DNA of 53,813 nt from positions 1 through 53,813 of the IMG/VR virus record IMGVR_UViG_3300032309_000894. One strand, 5' to 3'. Numbering within the stretch: the stretch's first letter is position 1; each line of letters opens with the position of its first letter. Positions 30,919-39,338 of this stretch are shown piece after piece. A program made the position numbers and the translations under genes. The notes beneath the pieces were generated by a model. It did not search any database. It was not told where the DNA came from and saw nothing but the letters and a program-made list of their open reading frames with translations. Origin of the DNA: a virus.

Positions 30919-33487
30919 CACTCTCAAAGACGATGACGACGACAAGCCCGGCGAGATGATTGAACTCGATGACGAGGACAATCTCGAGGTCGAGGATACC
31001 GAAGACGGTGGCGCGATCATCCGGCTTGAGAACAACAAAGATGAGAAGCGCCACCTCGAGCACTTCGCAAACATTGTTGAAGAGGTCGATCAGGCGGCGC
31101 TAGAGGACATCGTCACCGACCTGCTCGAGAAGATCGAGCGCGACAAGGAGGCTCGCGAGAAGCGGGACAAACTGTACGAGGAAGGGCTGCGGCGAACCGG
31201 CCTAGGCGACGACGCCCCCGGAGGTGCCCAGTTCAGCGGCGCGAACAAAGTCGTCCACCCGATGCTTGTCGAAGCCTGCGTCGATTTTTCCGCACGTTTC
31301 ATGAAAGAAATTTTTCCGTCGAACGGGCCGGTAAAGAGCAAAATTTACGGCGAATCTGACAAGGAAAAAGTGGCCAAGGCTGAGCGCAAGGCGGCGTTCA
31401 TGAACTGGCAGACCACGCAGCAGATGCCTGAGTTCCGCAGCGAACTGGAGCAACTGAGCACGCAGCTTCCGCTCGGTGGTGGTCAGTATCTCAAGTTTAT
31501 GTGGAACCCGCAGCACCGTCGTCCGCAGGCCGAGTTTGTGCCGATTGACGACGTGTATCTGCCGTTTGCCGCGACAAACTTCTACACCGCCGAGCGCAAG
31601 ACGCACGTCCAGTACATCACGAAGATGGAGTACTTGAAGCGCGTCAAAGCGGGCATGTATGTCGACGTTGACCTTGGGTATCCCGATGATCCCGAGTTCA
31701 GCAAGGCAACGATTGCCAACAACAAGATCGAAGGCCGGAAGTCCACCAGCTACAACGAGGATGGCCTGCGGACCATCTTTGAAATCTACACTTACCTCGA
31801 CATCGAAGACGAAGACCTCTGCCCGTACATTCTGAGCGTCGACAAGTCGACCGGCGAGGCCCTGGCGCTTTATCGCAACTGGGAGCCGGATGATGCCCGA
31901 CATCAGGAACTCGATTGGATCGTCGAGTTCCCGTTCGTGCCTTGGCGCGGTGCATACCCCATCGGCCTGACGCATATGATTGGCGGCCTCTCAGGAGCCG
32001 CTACAGGTGCCTTGCGTGCTTTGCTGGATAGCGCCCACATCCAGAACATCCCCACCCTCCTGAAACTCAAAGGTGGCCCTGGCGGGCAGACAATTAACCT
32101 CCAGCCGACCGAAGTGGTCGAGATGGATGGCGGGGCGCTTGTTGACGACGTCCGCAAAATCGCCATGCCGATGCCGTTCAACCCGCCGAGCCCGACGCTG
32201 TTCCAGCTTTTGGGGTTTTTGGTGGAAGCCGGTAAAGGCGTCATCCAGACTTCCTTCGAGAAGCTGAGCGATCAGAACGCCAATCAGCCTGTCGGCACCA
32301 CGATGGCCCTGATCGAGCAGGGTATGGTGGTGTTTTCGAGCATTCATGCTCGTTTGCACAACTCGATGGCCCGGTGTTTCAAGATTTTGCACCGGATCAA
32401 CTCGGCATATCTGACCGAAGAAGACATTGAGGCCCAAGTTGACGGGCTGGAGATTGATCCGTCTGACTTTGACGGCCCTCTTGACGTCGTGCCGGTCAGC
32501 GATCCGGCAATTTTCTCCGAAACGCAGCGTTTTGCCCAAATTCAGGCAATTATGGCGCGCGCAACGGCAATGCCGCAGCTATATGACCCTCGCAAAGTCG
32601 AGGAGATGTTCCTCCGCACCCTAAAAGTCCCGGCGGATGAGGTTCTTCAGCCTAAGCCTGCCCAAGACGACATGGACCCGGTCAGCGAAAACGTGGCTGC
32701 GGCTATGGGTCAGCCGGTTTATGTGCTGCCAAAGCAGGACCACATCGCCCACATTATGACGCACATGGCGTTTTTGAAATCGCCGCTGTTCGGCAGCAAC
32801 CCGGCAATCGTCAAAACCTTCCTGTATCCGATGGCCAGACATCTTCGCGATCACCTGCTGAACTATTATCTTGTTGAGGCTCATAAAACCGTCAGCATGG
32901 CTCAAAAGCAGAATCTGATCCCCGACGAGGCGAGCGATCAGGTCAAAGTCATCGTGCAAGTGCAGCAATACATCGAGCAGCAGTTGGGTGGGATGGCACA
33001 GGAACTTGCTGCAATCGACCAAGCCGCCCAGCAGTTTGCGCCCCAGCCACAGATGCCGCCTGACAGCAGCATGCAAGTCGCCCAACTTGGTGCCCAGGTG
33101 CAGCAGATGGCCATTCAGCAGCGTGCTCAGACCGACCAGCAGCGCGCCCAGGTTGATCAGCAGCGCCTTGCAATGCAGGCCCAGTCTGATCAACAGAAGG
33201 CCCAGCTTGAGCAGCAGAAGGCTCAGATCGACCAACAGCGTCTTGCGATGCAGGCCCAACTTGAGCAGGCGAAGCTACAAAGCAAGCAGATCGAACTCGT
33301 TGAGAAGCTGCGGGCGGATCAGCTTAGGGAAGCCGCAGAGAATGAGCGCAAGGCGGCAGAACTAGCTTCTCGCGAGCGCATGAATCAGGCGGATAACGAT
33401 ACCGCCAAACTGCTTGCCGCTGCCGAAATGGCGACTGGCGAGAAGGTGGCCGTCAGCACGGGCACCGGCATCAACCCCACGCCATAG
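30911..33487 (+). CDS. Portal protein, 858 aa
   Basis: A long portal of the podovirus type. The acidic N-terminus (SDTLKDDDDDKPGEMIELDD) is followed by the portal core: GGAQFSGANKVVHPMLVEAC, ATNFYTAERKTHVQYITKMEY, the wing region and GVIQTSFEKLSDQNANQPVGTTMALIEQG (about residue 450). Residues 690-830 form a very Gln-rich coiled-coil barrel with QQKAQLEQQKAQIDQQRLAM-type units (11-residue style repeats). It makes the dodecameric ring at the capsid vertex. It is coupled to the upstream gene by an 8-base overlap. Confidence 0.85.
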   Translation: MSDTLKDDDDDKPGEMIELDDEDNLEVEDTEDGGAIIRLENNKDEKRHLEHFANIVEEVDQAALEDIVTDLLEKIERDKEAREKRDKLYEEGLRRTGLGDDAPGGAQFSGANKVVHPMLVEACVDFSARFMKEIFPSNGPVKSKIYGESDKEKVAKAERKAAFMNWQTTQQMPEFRSELEQLSTQLPLGGGQYLKFMWNPQHRRPQAEFVPIDDVYLPFAATNFYTAERKTHVQYITKMEYLKRVKAGMYVDVDLGYPDDPEFSKATIANNKIEGRKSTSYNEDGLRTIFEIYTYLDIEDEDLCPYILSVDKSTGEALALYRNWEPDDARHQELDWIVEFPFVPWRGAYPIGLTHMIGGLSGAATGALRALLDSAHIQNIPTLLKLKGGPGGQTINLQPTEVVEMDGGALVDDVRKIAMPMPFNPPSPTLFQLLGFLVEAGKGVIQTSFEKLSDQNANQPVGTTMALIEQGMVVFSSIHARLHNSMARCFKILHRINSAYLTEEDIEAQVDGLEIDPSDFDGPLDVVPVSDPAIFSETQRFAQIQAIMARATAMPQLYDPRKVEEMFLRTLKVPADEVLQPKPAQDDMDPVSENVAAAMGQPVYVLPKQDHIAHIMTHMAFLKSPLFGSNPAIVKTFLYPMARHLRDHLLNYYLVEAHKTVSMAQKQNLIPDEASDQVKVIVQVQQYIEQQLGGMAQELAAIDQAAQQFAPQPQMPPDSSMQVAQLGAQVQQMAIQQRAQTDQQRAQVDQQRLAMQAQSDQQKAQLEQQKAQIDQQRLAMQAQLEQAKLQSKQIELVEKLRADQLREAAENERKAAELASRERMNQADNDTAKLLAAAEMATGEKVAVSTGTGINPTP

Positions 33488-33495
33488 GAGTTTAC

Positions 33496-33636
33496 ATGGA
33501 CGACAAGCCTAAGAATAACGGCACGGTGCCGATGACCGGTGCCTATGTGAAGCAGAAGCACCGCCTTGCGGCGGGTGAGAAGCTCGACGGCCAGTCTCTG
33601 CCGCCTGAACCAAAGACTGAAAAGAATCAGGCGTGA
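33496..33636 (+). CDS. Small hypothetical protein, 46 aa
   Basis: It has AGGAG 7 bases before the ATG. The start is MDDKPKNNGTVPMTGAYVKQ, and the end is basic. Its stop overlaps the next GTG (GTGA). Small tail-proximal proteins like this are frequent. No known family. Confidence 0.6.
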   Translation: MDDKPKNNGTVPMTGAYVKQKHRLAAGEKLDGQSLPPEPKTEKNQA

Positions 33637-33827
33637 ACGAAGGCAAACTTCTCAATCTTCTGAAGCAAGCTCAATTTCAGTTTTCTGTGGACGCCCTGAA
33701 GCGCCCACAGGAACGCGATGCCTTTGAATACGGGTATCGTGTTGGTGTCGTTGCCGGATACGAGGCAGCGATTAGCGTGCTGTTGAAACTCATCGAAGAG
33801 GAGAAATCTGGTGGTAACGACTTCTGA
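33633..33827 (+). CDS. Small hypothetical protein, 64 aa
   Basis: GTG start in the overlap with the previous stop. The protein is helical: LLNLLKQAQFQFSVDALKRP, then FEYGYRVGVVAGYEAAISVLL. It overlaps the GroES-like gene start by 17 bases. A possible assembly factor. No motif. Confidence 0.6.
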   Translation: MNEGKLLNLLKQAQFQFSVDALKRPQERDAFEYGYRVGVVAGYEAAISVLLKLIEEEKSGGNDF

Positions 33828-34218
33828 GGACGCACTGGCAGAGGCTTTCCCGGATGTAAATCCGGGCGTTCAGCCTTTTGGGAGCCGCGTTCTGGTTCAA
33901 ATCCGTACCCCTCGCAAAGTCACAAAGGGCGGTATCATCCTGTCCTCTGACACGCAGGACACTGAAAAGTGGAACACCCAGGTGGCCAAGGTGGTCAGCG
34001 TCGGGTCGCTGGCGTTCCGAAACCGGAACACCCAAGAGCATTGGCCGGAAGGCGCATGGTGCGTGCAAGGTGATTTCGTTCGCGTGCCAAAATACGGCGG
34101 CGACCGCTGGGAAGTGGCGATCAATCGCGATGACAGCGCGATGTTCGTGATCTTTAACGATTTGGATATTATTGGCCGTGTCACGGGTGATCCGCTGACG
34201 GTCAAGGCTTTCATCTGA
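33811..34218 (+). CDS. GroES-like co-chaperonin
   Basis: A 135-residue protein starting at GTG with GAGGAG upstream. The core is VQPFGSRVLVQIRTPRKVTKGGIILSSDTQDTEKWNTQVAKVV (residues 16-58), the GroES pattern of V-L-V-x-x, (T/S)-x-x-G-I-(I/L)-L and the mobile-loop gap. The C-terminus extends the usual 95 aa by 40 residues. Phages such as T4 use their own GroES-like lid (gp31) with host GroEL to fold the capsid protein. Its place between portal and scaffold suits this. Confidence 0.82.
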   Translation: MVTTSEDALAEAFPDVNPGVQPFGSRVLVQIRTPRKVTKGGIILSSDTQDTEKWNTQVAKVVSVGSLAFRNRNTQEHWPEGAWCVQGDFVRVPKYGGDRWEVAINRDDSAMFVIFNDLDIIGRVTGDPLTVKAFI

Positions 34219-34228
34219 AAGGAGGTGA
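34218..34228 (+). promoter_or_regulatory. Very strong Shine-Dalgarno before scaffold gene
   Basis: AAAGGAGGTGA matches most of the complement of the 16S rRNA 3' end, 3 bases before the ATG at 34232. It is the strongest in the window and overlaps the GroES-like stop codon. High scaffold output is expected. Confidence 0.8.
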
Positions 34229-34231
34229 ATT

Positions 34232-35149
34232 ATGTCTGGCACTCTGAGAGAAGATGACGACAAGGACGAGGAAATCGTCATTGTCGAAGACCCCAGTCAG
34301 CTATCTGACAACGATCAGGATGACGATGACGCTGATGACCGCGTAGCCTCATCCGGCGACGATGATGAGCGCGATGCCATTCGTGAGCGTCGGCGTGCCG
34401 AAAAGCAGGACCGGAAGCAGCGCCGCGACGAGGCAATCAAGCGCGACAAGCTCGAGCTAGATTTCCTCCGCAATCGCAACGATAATCTTGAGCGTCGGCT
34501 TAGCGTTCAAGAACAGCGCACCCACAGCATGGATTTGAGCGCGTTTGATAACGCTCTCAACCAAGCGGCCCATGAAGCCGACATGGCTGAGCGGGTCATT
34601 GCCAAGGCTGTTGCTGCCGGTAACGGCGACGACGTCACGCAGGCGATGCGATACCGGGATCAGGCACTGGCGCGTATCCAGCAACTGAATTTCCAGAAAA
34701 ATCAGGTGGCTCAGCAGCCCCCTCAACGTCCGCAGCCCCAGCAAATCGACGATGTCACGCTGCGCTATGCCCAGGAGTTCATCGAAAAGAACCCTTGGTA
34801 CGATTCGATGGGTCGAAATGAAGATTCTGCTATCGTCATCGCTATCGACCAAGCCCTGGCCAAAGACGGTTTTGACCCTCGCACTTCGGAATATTGGGAC
34901 GAACTGAACAAGCGAGCGGCACGCCGCCTGCCCGAAAGGTTCGAGAAAACCTCCTCCCGGCGCGAGCCGCGCGGTGGTCCGGTGGTGGGCTCTGGCCGTG
35001 AGCACGCCCCGACAAGCACTCGTCGTGAGGTGTATATCTCGCCCGAGCGCAAGCAAGCCCTAGTGGAAGCGGGCGTCTGGGATGACCCGGTTCTGCGTTC
35101 CAAGTACGTCAAACGGTATGCCGAATATGACCGAAACAACAAGGCGTGA
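34232..35149 (+). CDS. Capsid scaffold protein, 305 aa
   Basis: N-terminus is strongly acidic (DDDKDEEIVIVEDPSQLSDN), then a long charged coiled coil (residues about 50-160, with RRRAEKQDRKQRRDEAIKRD) and a Gln-rich linker near 150. The C-terminal 60 residues are basic (RREPRGGPVVGSGREHAPTS, then ISPERKQALVEAGVWDDPVL). Acidic start, helical middle and basic end are typical scaffolding proteins, placed between portal and capsid. No protease is visible. Confidence 0.75.
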   Translation: MSGTLREDDDKDEEIVIVEDPSQLSDNDQDDDDADDRVASSGDDDERDAIRERRRAEKQDRKQRRDEAIKRDKLELDFLRNRNDNLERRLSVQEQRTHSMDLSAFDNALNQAAHEADMAERVIAKAVAAGNGDDVTQAMRYRDQALARIQQLNFQKNQVAQQPPQRPQPQQIDDVTLRYAQEFIEKNPWYDSMGRNEDSAIVIAIDQALAKDGFDPRTSEYWDELNKRAARRLPERFEKTSSRREPRGGPVVGSGREHAPTSTRREVYISPERKQALVEAGVWDDPVLRSKYVKRYAEYDRNNKA

Positions 35150-35213
35150 AAAAACCTTGCGCGCTGGTTTCAAAAACCCTAATGCTTACTCAATCGCTGA
35201 AAGGAGCGATTTA

Positions 35214-35744
35214 ATGACCGACGAACGCTTGAAAAAATCTGCTGGTGAAGGCCGCGAAAGCCGTGCGATGCAAGATCGCGCTGTTACCCAAAATCGCGAA
35301 GTCTCTGATGATGAGCGGGTTGCTATGTTTCGTCAGCAATTCTTTCAGTCCTCTCTTCCAGACCTGCCAAAAATCCCCGGCTGGCATACCTGCTGGCTGA
35401 CAACCACCAATCCCCGTGACTCGATTCACATGCGTATTCGACTGGGCTACGAGCCCGTGAAGCCGGAAGATGTTCCCGGCTGGGAATATGCGACATTGAA
35501 GACCGGCGACTGGACTGGGCTCATTGGCGTCAACGAGATGCTTGCCTTCAAGCTACCGATTTCTCTTTACGAGAAGTACATGCAGGAGGCGCACCATGAC
35601 GCCCCATTGCGTGAGGAAGAGAAGCTCACCGACACTGCCGATTTCCTCGAGCAGCAGGCGCGGGCTTCTAAATCCAAACTGCAAATTGGGGAAGGCAATC
35701 TGGAGATTGGGCAGCAGCGGGAGGCCATGTTTGACCTCTCGTAA
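35214..35744 (+). CDS. Head-associated protein, 176 aa
   Basis: The start at 35214 was chosen because GAAAGGAG lies 6 bases upstream; an earlier in-frame ATG at 35127 lies inside the scaffold gene with no such site. The middle has IPGWHTCWLTTTNPRDSIHM, then RLGYEPVKPEDVPGW and LKTGDWTGLIGVNEMLAFKLP, followed by a helical C-terminus. It is a pattern found near capsid genes of short-tailed phages. The exact role is not known. Confidence 0.65.
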   Translation: MTDERLKKSAGEGRESRAMQDRAVTQNREVSDDERVAMFRQQFFQSSLPDLPKIPGWHTCWLTTTNPRDSIHMRIRLGYEPVKPEDVPGWEYATLKTGDWTGLIGVNEMLAFKLPISLYEKYMQEAHHDAPLREEEKLTDTADFLEQQARASKSKLQIGEGNLEIGQQREAMFDLS

Positions 35745-35768
35745 CCCCTCAATCCATTAGGAGCCACA

Positions 35769-36362
35769 ATGTCTGCCATTAGCGCACCTTTTGGCTTTCG
35801 CGCGTCGTACCACAACAGTGGCCAGATGCGTCCGAAGGCTTACACTATCGCAAGCACCTATGCCGCCAACATCTTCTCCGGTGACCCGGTCAAGCTGACG
35901 GACAACGGTGTAATCCAGCTTGGCACGTCTGACGGCACCCGCTCGGGTACGACTGACGGCATTGCCCTGCTGGGTATTTTCGCTGGCTGCCAGTATCTCG
36001 ATGCTTCCGGCAAGCCGACGATCAGCCCCTTCTGGCCCTCGGGCGCTACAGGCACGGAAATCGTGGCTTGGGTGTACGATGACCCGGAAACGCTGTTTGA
36101 CGTCCAGTACACCAACCCCTCGGCGGGCACGACTGTGCAGACCGCAGTGGGTGAGGAGTTCGACTGGACCGTTGCTTCCCCGGGTGGTTCCACCCAGACG
36201 GGTCTCAGCAACTGCCAGATCGGTGTCATCCAGGCAACGTCTGGCCAGTTCCAGATGACTGGGTTTGCCGACAACATCAACGACGCACTGACCGACGCCT
36301 ATGTGCAAGTGACTGTTCGTATCAACGAGCATCACTACAAGGCAGCGGTTAACTCGGTCTAA
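35769..36362 (+). CDS. Probable head decoration protein, 197 aa
   Basis: AGGAGCC precedes the ATG. A beta-rich protein: residues 1-40 (ISAPFGFRASYHNSGQMRPK), then VKLTDNGVIQLGTSDGTRSG, TEIVAWVYDDPETLFDVQY, and a final EHHYKAAVNS. No membrane or enzyme motif. It lies just before the major capsid gene with the same strong translation signals, so a cement protein on the shell is the best guess. Confidence 0.6.
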   Translation: MSAISAPFGFRASYHNSGQMRPKAYTIASTYAANIFSGDPVKLTDNGVIQLGTSDGTRSGTTDGIALLGIFAGCQYLDASGKPTISPFWPSGATGTEIVAWVYDDPETLFDVQYTNPSAGTTVQTAVGEEFDWTVASPGGSTQTGLSNCQIGVIQATSGQFQMTGFADNINDALTDAYVQVTVRINEHHYKAAVNSV

Positions 36363-36376
36363 GGGGGGTCTGACAC

Positions 36377-37291
36377 ATGGCTACACCAATGCGTAGTACC
36401 GACTTCCGGTCGGTAGTTGAGCCCATCCTGAACGAAGTCTTCGACGGCGTTTATGATCAGCGCGCTGATGAGTGGAAGATGGTCTTCCGCGAGCAGAAGG
36501 GTATTCCCCGCAACTACCATGAAGAGCCCGTGCTCTATGGTTTTGGCGCGGCCCCTGAACTGCCCGACGGCATGGCCGTTAGCTACCAGAGCGGTGGCGT
36601 TCTGTTCCTCCAGCGTTACCTCTACAAAGTCTACGGTCTGGCCTTCAGCCTGACCAAGGTGCTTGTCGAGGACGGCGATCACATCCGCATCGGCCAGACC
36701 TACGCGAAGCATCTCGCGCAGTCTCTGATCGAGACGAAGGAGACGCTGGGTGCGAACATCCTGAACCGCGCGTTCAATGCTGCCTATCCGGGCGGTGACG
36801 GCGTGGCTCTGGTTGCCAACAATCACCCCATCGTCAACGGCACGTTCTCCAACGTGCTGACCACGCCTGCGGCGCTGTCGCAGACCTCGCTGGAGCAGTT
36901 GCTCATCCAGATTCGCAATGCCGTCGACAACAACGGCAAGCGCATCCGGTTGACGCCGAAGAAGATCGTGACGGGTCCGTCCAACGTCTTCCAGGCGGAA
37001 GTGCTGCTCAAGTCCGTGCTGCGTACCGGCACCGCTGACAACGACATCAACCCGGTGAAGTCGATGGGCCTCCTGTCCGATGGTCAGGCGAACCTGTCGC
37101 GTATCACCTCCACCACTGCTTGGTGGATTCAGACCGATGCCCCCGAAGGCATGAAGCTGATGATGCGTCGTGGTCTCGAGAAGAGCATGGAAGGCGATTT
37201 CGAAACCGACAGCATGCGCTACAAGGCCACCGAGCGTTACACGTTCGGCTGGACCGACCCGCGCGGCGTGTTCGGCACCGCTGGCGTCTAA
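36377..37291 (+). CDS. Major capsid protein (Mu gpT-like, HK97 fold)
   Basis: A 304-residue protein. Residues 7-90 are the N-arm and E-loop region (DFRSVVEPILNEVFDGVYDQ, then KQKGIPRNYHEEP-like turn). Then LANNHPIVNGTFSNVLTTPA-type segment with the N-H-P motif of the Mu-like head subunit, LIQIRNAVDNNGKRIRLTPKKIVTGPS, and the C-terminal P-domain end YTFGWTDPRGVFGTA. It builds the icosahedral shell. A hairpin with U-tract follows at 37298. Confidence 0.85.
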   Translation: MATPMRSTDFRSVVEPILNEVFDGVYDQRADEWKMVFREQKGIPRNYHEEPVLYGFGAAPELPDGMAVSYQSGGVLFLQRYLYKVYGLAFSLTKVLVEDGDHIRIGQTYAKHLAQSLIETKETLGANILNRAFNAAYPGGDGVALVANNHPIVNGTFSNVLTTPAALSQTSLEQLLIQIRNAVDNNGKRIRLTPKKIVTGPSNVFQAEVLLKSVLRTGTADNDINPVKSMGLLSDGQANLSRITSTTAWWIQTDAPEGMKLMMRRGLEKSMEGDFETDSMRYKATERYTFGWTDPRGVFGTAGV

Positions 37292-37297
37292 TTGGGT

Positions 37298-37325
37298 GGG
37301 GGGCCTCGGCCCCCCATTCGCTTTT
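37298..37325 (+). terminator. Terminator after capsid gene
   Basis: GGGGGGC pairs with GCCCCCC in a short hairpin (37298-37315) and is followed by ATTCGCTTTT. It starts 7 bases after the capsid stop. Reading through is likely, since the late genes continue, but it would give capsid mRNA a strong end. Confidence 0.65.
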
Positions 37326-37406
37326 ACCGGGTAAACCGGCGTTGCAGACAGTCCCGGCTGACGTCATGCAGACTGTAACGCCTATCTCGCATGAGAGGAT
37401 ATTATC

Positions 37407-37826
37407 ATGGCTTCAACTACATTTTCCGGTCCCGTCACTTCTACCAATGGTTTCATCGGTGCCATCACCGGCAACGTAACCGGCAACGTAACCGGCAACG
37501 TAACCGGCAACGTGACCGGCAACATCACGGGCGTCGTGACCGGCACCGTTCAGCTTCTGTCTGGCGCGGGCGCAGTCAACCTGACCACCGCTGTCACCTG
37601 CATCACCACCACTGGCGCATCCCAGGCTCTGACCTTGGCCAATGGCGCGGTCGGTCAGTTCAAGACCATTGTCCACACTGTGGATGGCGGTTCTGCGGTT
37701 CTCACCCCGACCACGGCAATCGGCTTTACAACCATCACGTTCACCGCTGTCGGTGATTCGGCGCAGTTGTATTACTCGACCACGGGTTGGGCTGTCGTCG
37801 GTTCCAAGGGCGTCACAATCGCCTAA
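37407..37826 (+). CDS. Small fibre-like protein with GNVT repeat, 139 aa
   Basis: After the N-terminal 20 residues comes a run of Gly-Asn-Val-Thr tetrads (residues about 20-48), then GTVQLLSGAGAVNLTTAVTC, a beta strand pattern, and a hydrophobic beta-rich C-terminus. Such short repeats with a trimer-like beta domain occur in phage fibre or head-spike proteins. No enzyme motif. It probably decorates the virion surface. Confidence 0.6.
   Translation: MASTTFSGPVTSTNGFIGAITGNVTGNVTGNVTGNVTGNITGVVTGTVQLLSGAGAVNLTTAVTCITTTGASQALTLANGAVGQFKTIVHTVDGGSAVLTPTTAIGFTTITFTAVGDSAQLYYSTTGWAVVGSKGVTIA
37467..37550 (+). repeat. 12-bp coding tandem repeat
   Basis: Seven 12-bp units ACCGGCAACGTA, four nearly identical and three drifted, encode Thr-Gly-Asn-Val tetrads. 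Copy-number changes keep the frame. Confidence 0.9.
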
Positions 37827-37848
37827 TCCGGCATAGAGGAGGCACACG

Positions 37849-38259
37849 ATGGCTGACAATGTGACATCACAAACCATCCTTGACGGTGAGCGTCTGTTCA
37901 TCGCCAAATACACCAACATTTCAGACGGCACAGGTGAGACGGCGGTTGTAAAGGTCGACGTCTCCACTCTGAACCCGAATATTTTTGGTTACGCCTGCAA
38001 TGGTGTGAAGATCAACAAGATATGGATGGCCGCGCATGGCATGGAGGTTCGCATTCTATGGGATGCGGATGTCAACTTGTTGGCATGGCAGGTAACATCT
38101 AACGGCCCGTATCTGATGGATTTTTCTTCTTTCGGCGGGCTCAGTAACAACGCGGGCACGGGCCGCAATGGTGATATTGCCTTCAGCACGCATGACGCCA
38201 CTGCGGGCGACACCTACACTATTGTTCTGGAGTGCATCAAAACTTACGCGACGTCGTGA
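37849..38259 (+). CDS. Hypothetical virion protein, 136 aa
   Basis: GAGGAGGC precedes the ATG. Beta-rich: ERLFIAKYTNISDGTGETAV, then KINKIWMAAHGMEVRILWDA and a final TIVLECIKTY. This type occurs beside fibre-like genes. No signal peptide. It may be a head or tail accessory protein; the function is unknown. Confidence 0.55.
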   Translation: MADNVTSQTILDGERLFIAKYTNISDGTGETAVVKVDVSTLNPNIFGYACNGVKINKIWMAAHGMEVRILWDADVNLLAWQVTSNGPYLMDFSSFGGLSNNAGTGRNGDIAFSTHDATAGDTYTIVLECIKTYATS

Positions 38260-38271
38260 CGAGGTGGCGCG

Positions 38272-38529
38272 ATGGACCTGACGCTGTGGAACACTGGGCT
38301 TTCTTTGGTGGTGGGCATCGTAAGTTGGGTTCTGAAGGATAAGGCGGCTGAACTGAGCCGCATATCCATCCTTCTGAACAAGACGCGCGAGGAAATCGCC
38401 AAGGATTATGTGACGAAGACGGAAGTTCACGCTGACATAAATCGCGTGATGAACCGCCTTGAAGTGCTAGACGCAAAGCTCGACAGATTGATCGAGAACA
38501 ATCGTGTGAAGGGTGCCCCCAATGGGTAA
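38272..38529 (+). CDS. Single-TM coiled-coil protein, 85 aa
   Basis: Residues 5-22 (LWNTGLSLVVGIVSWVL) are a likely membrane helix. The rest is coiled coil with VTKTEVHADINRVMNRLEVL and LDRLIENN. The plan resembles DUF2730/XhlA-type or tail-associated membrane proteins. It could be a holin or a spanin partner, but it is far from the lysozyme cassette and this is not certain. Confidence 0.5.
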   Translation: MDLTLWNTGLSLVVGIVSWVLKDKAAELSRISILLNKTREEIAKDYVTKTEVHADINRVMNRLEVLDAKLDRLIENNRVKGAPNG

Positions 38530-39250
38530 AACGCTGAAATACGTTTCCGAGTTCACATTCCCATCCGCCGGTAAGACGGCGGCACCGGGTTATGCCAAGG
38601 GCGGCATGGCTATGGGTAACATGAAGTCAACCAAGCCCGCCGCTTCGCCCGCCCCGAAGAGCGACATGCTGTACAGCAAGAAGGAGAACACCGCTAAGAC
38701 CCTCCTTCATGATGGCAAGGGTGCACCCATGCCGCATGCCAAGGGCTCGGTGAACATGGCCAAAGGTGGCCCTGCGATGTCTGCCGGTCGTGCCGCAATG
38801 GCCCAGGCGGCGGCAAATCGTCAGCCTGCCCAGGCTCAGGCCATGATGCGCCCCCCTACCATGGGTGGTGGCGTACCAGCAGCCCACCAGCAGCGGCTTG
38901 CTCAACTTGCTGCCATGCAAACCCGTGCCCAAGCTCAGCCCATGCCGCAAGTTAAACCGCCCATGCCGCAAATGGGTAATCGACCTCAAGTGTCTCAGCC
39001 TTTGATGCCTGGGGGTGCTGGTGCTGCTGACGAAATGAGACCGGCAGTTATGAAGCGCGGTGGTATGGCCAAGGGTGGCATGAGTGACTGCGGTATGGCC
39101 AAGGGTGGCATGTCCAAGGTCGGCAAGGTCATGGGCGAGTTCAAAGCCGGTGAACTGCATTCCGGCAGCAAGAACGGCCCCATGGTGACGAACCGCAAGC
39201 AGGCGGTTGCCATTGGCATGTCGGAAGCCCGCAAGGCGACCAAGAAGTAG
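38522..39250 (+). CDS. YAKGG-motif virion protein, 242 aa
   Basis: Starts at 38522, overlapping the previous gene by 8 bases. Residues 20-35 have APGYAKGGMAMGN. The middle is Gln/Pro/Met/Ala low complexity (QPAQAQAMMRPPTMGGG, PMPQVKPPMPQ), and repeats of MAKGGMS lie near 180-200. The end, FKAGELHSGSKNGPMVTNRK and AIGMSEARKATKK, is a known short phage-protein ending. It is likely a virion-linked adaptor; the function is unknown. Confidence 0.65.
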   Translation: MGKTLKYVSEFTFPSAGKTAAPGYAKGGMAMGNMKSTKPAASPAPKSDMLYSKKENTAKTLLHDGKGAPMPHAKGSVNMAKGGPAMSAGRAAMAQAAANRQPAQAQAMMRPPTMGGGVPAAHQQRLAQLAAMQTRAQAQPMPQVKPPMPQMGNRPQVSQPLMPGGAGAADEMRPAVMKRGGMAKGGMSDCGMAKGGMSKVGKVMGEFKAGELHSGSKNGPMVTNRKQAVAIGMSEARKATKK

Positions 39251-39261
39251 CTTGTTATTTC

Positions 39262-39301
39262 AGGCCCCGTGACGTATTTTTCGCCAAATACCACGGGGCC
39301 T
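39262..39301 (+). terminator. Strong hairpin after 39250, no U-tract
   Basis: AGGCCCCGTG (39262-39271) and CACGGGGCCT (39292-39301) form a 10-bp stem, with GTATTT/AAATAC inside the loop. No U-tract follows, so it may be an RNA-processing or partial termination site. Confidence 0.45.
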
Positions 39302-39338
39302 GCTGAACCAGCGACCGTCGCCTTTGAGCGGAGAAAGC

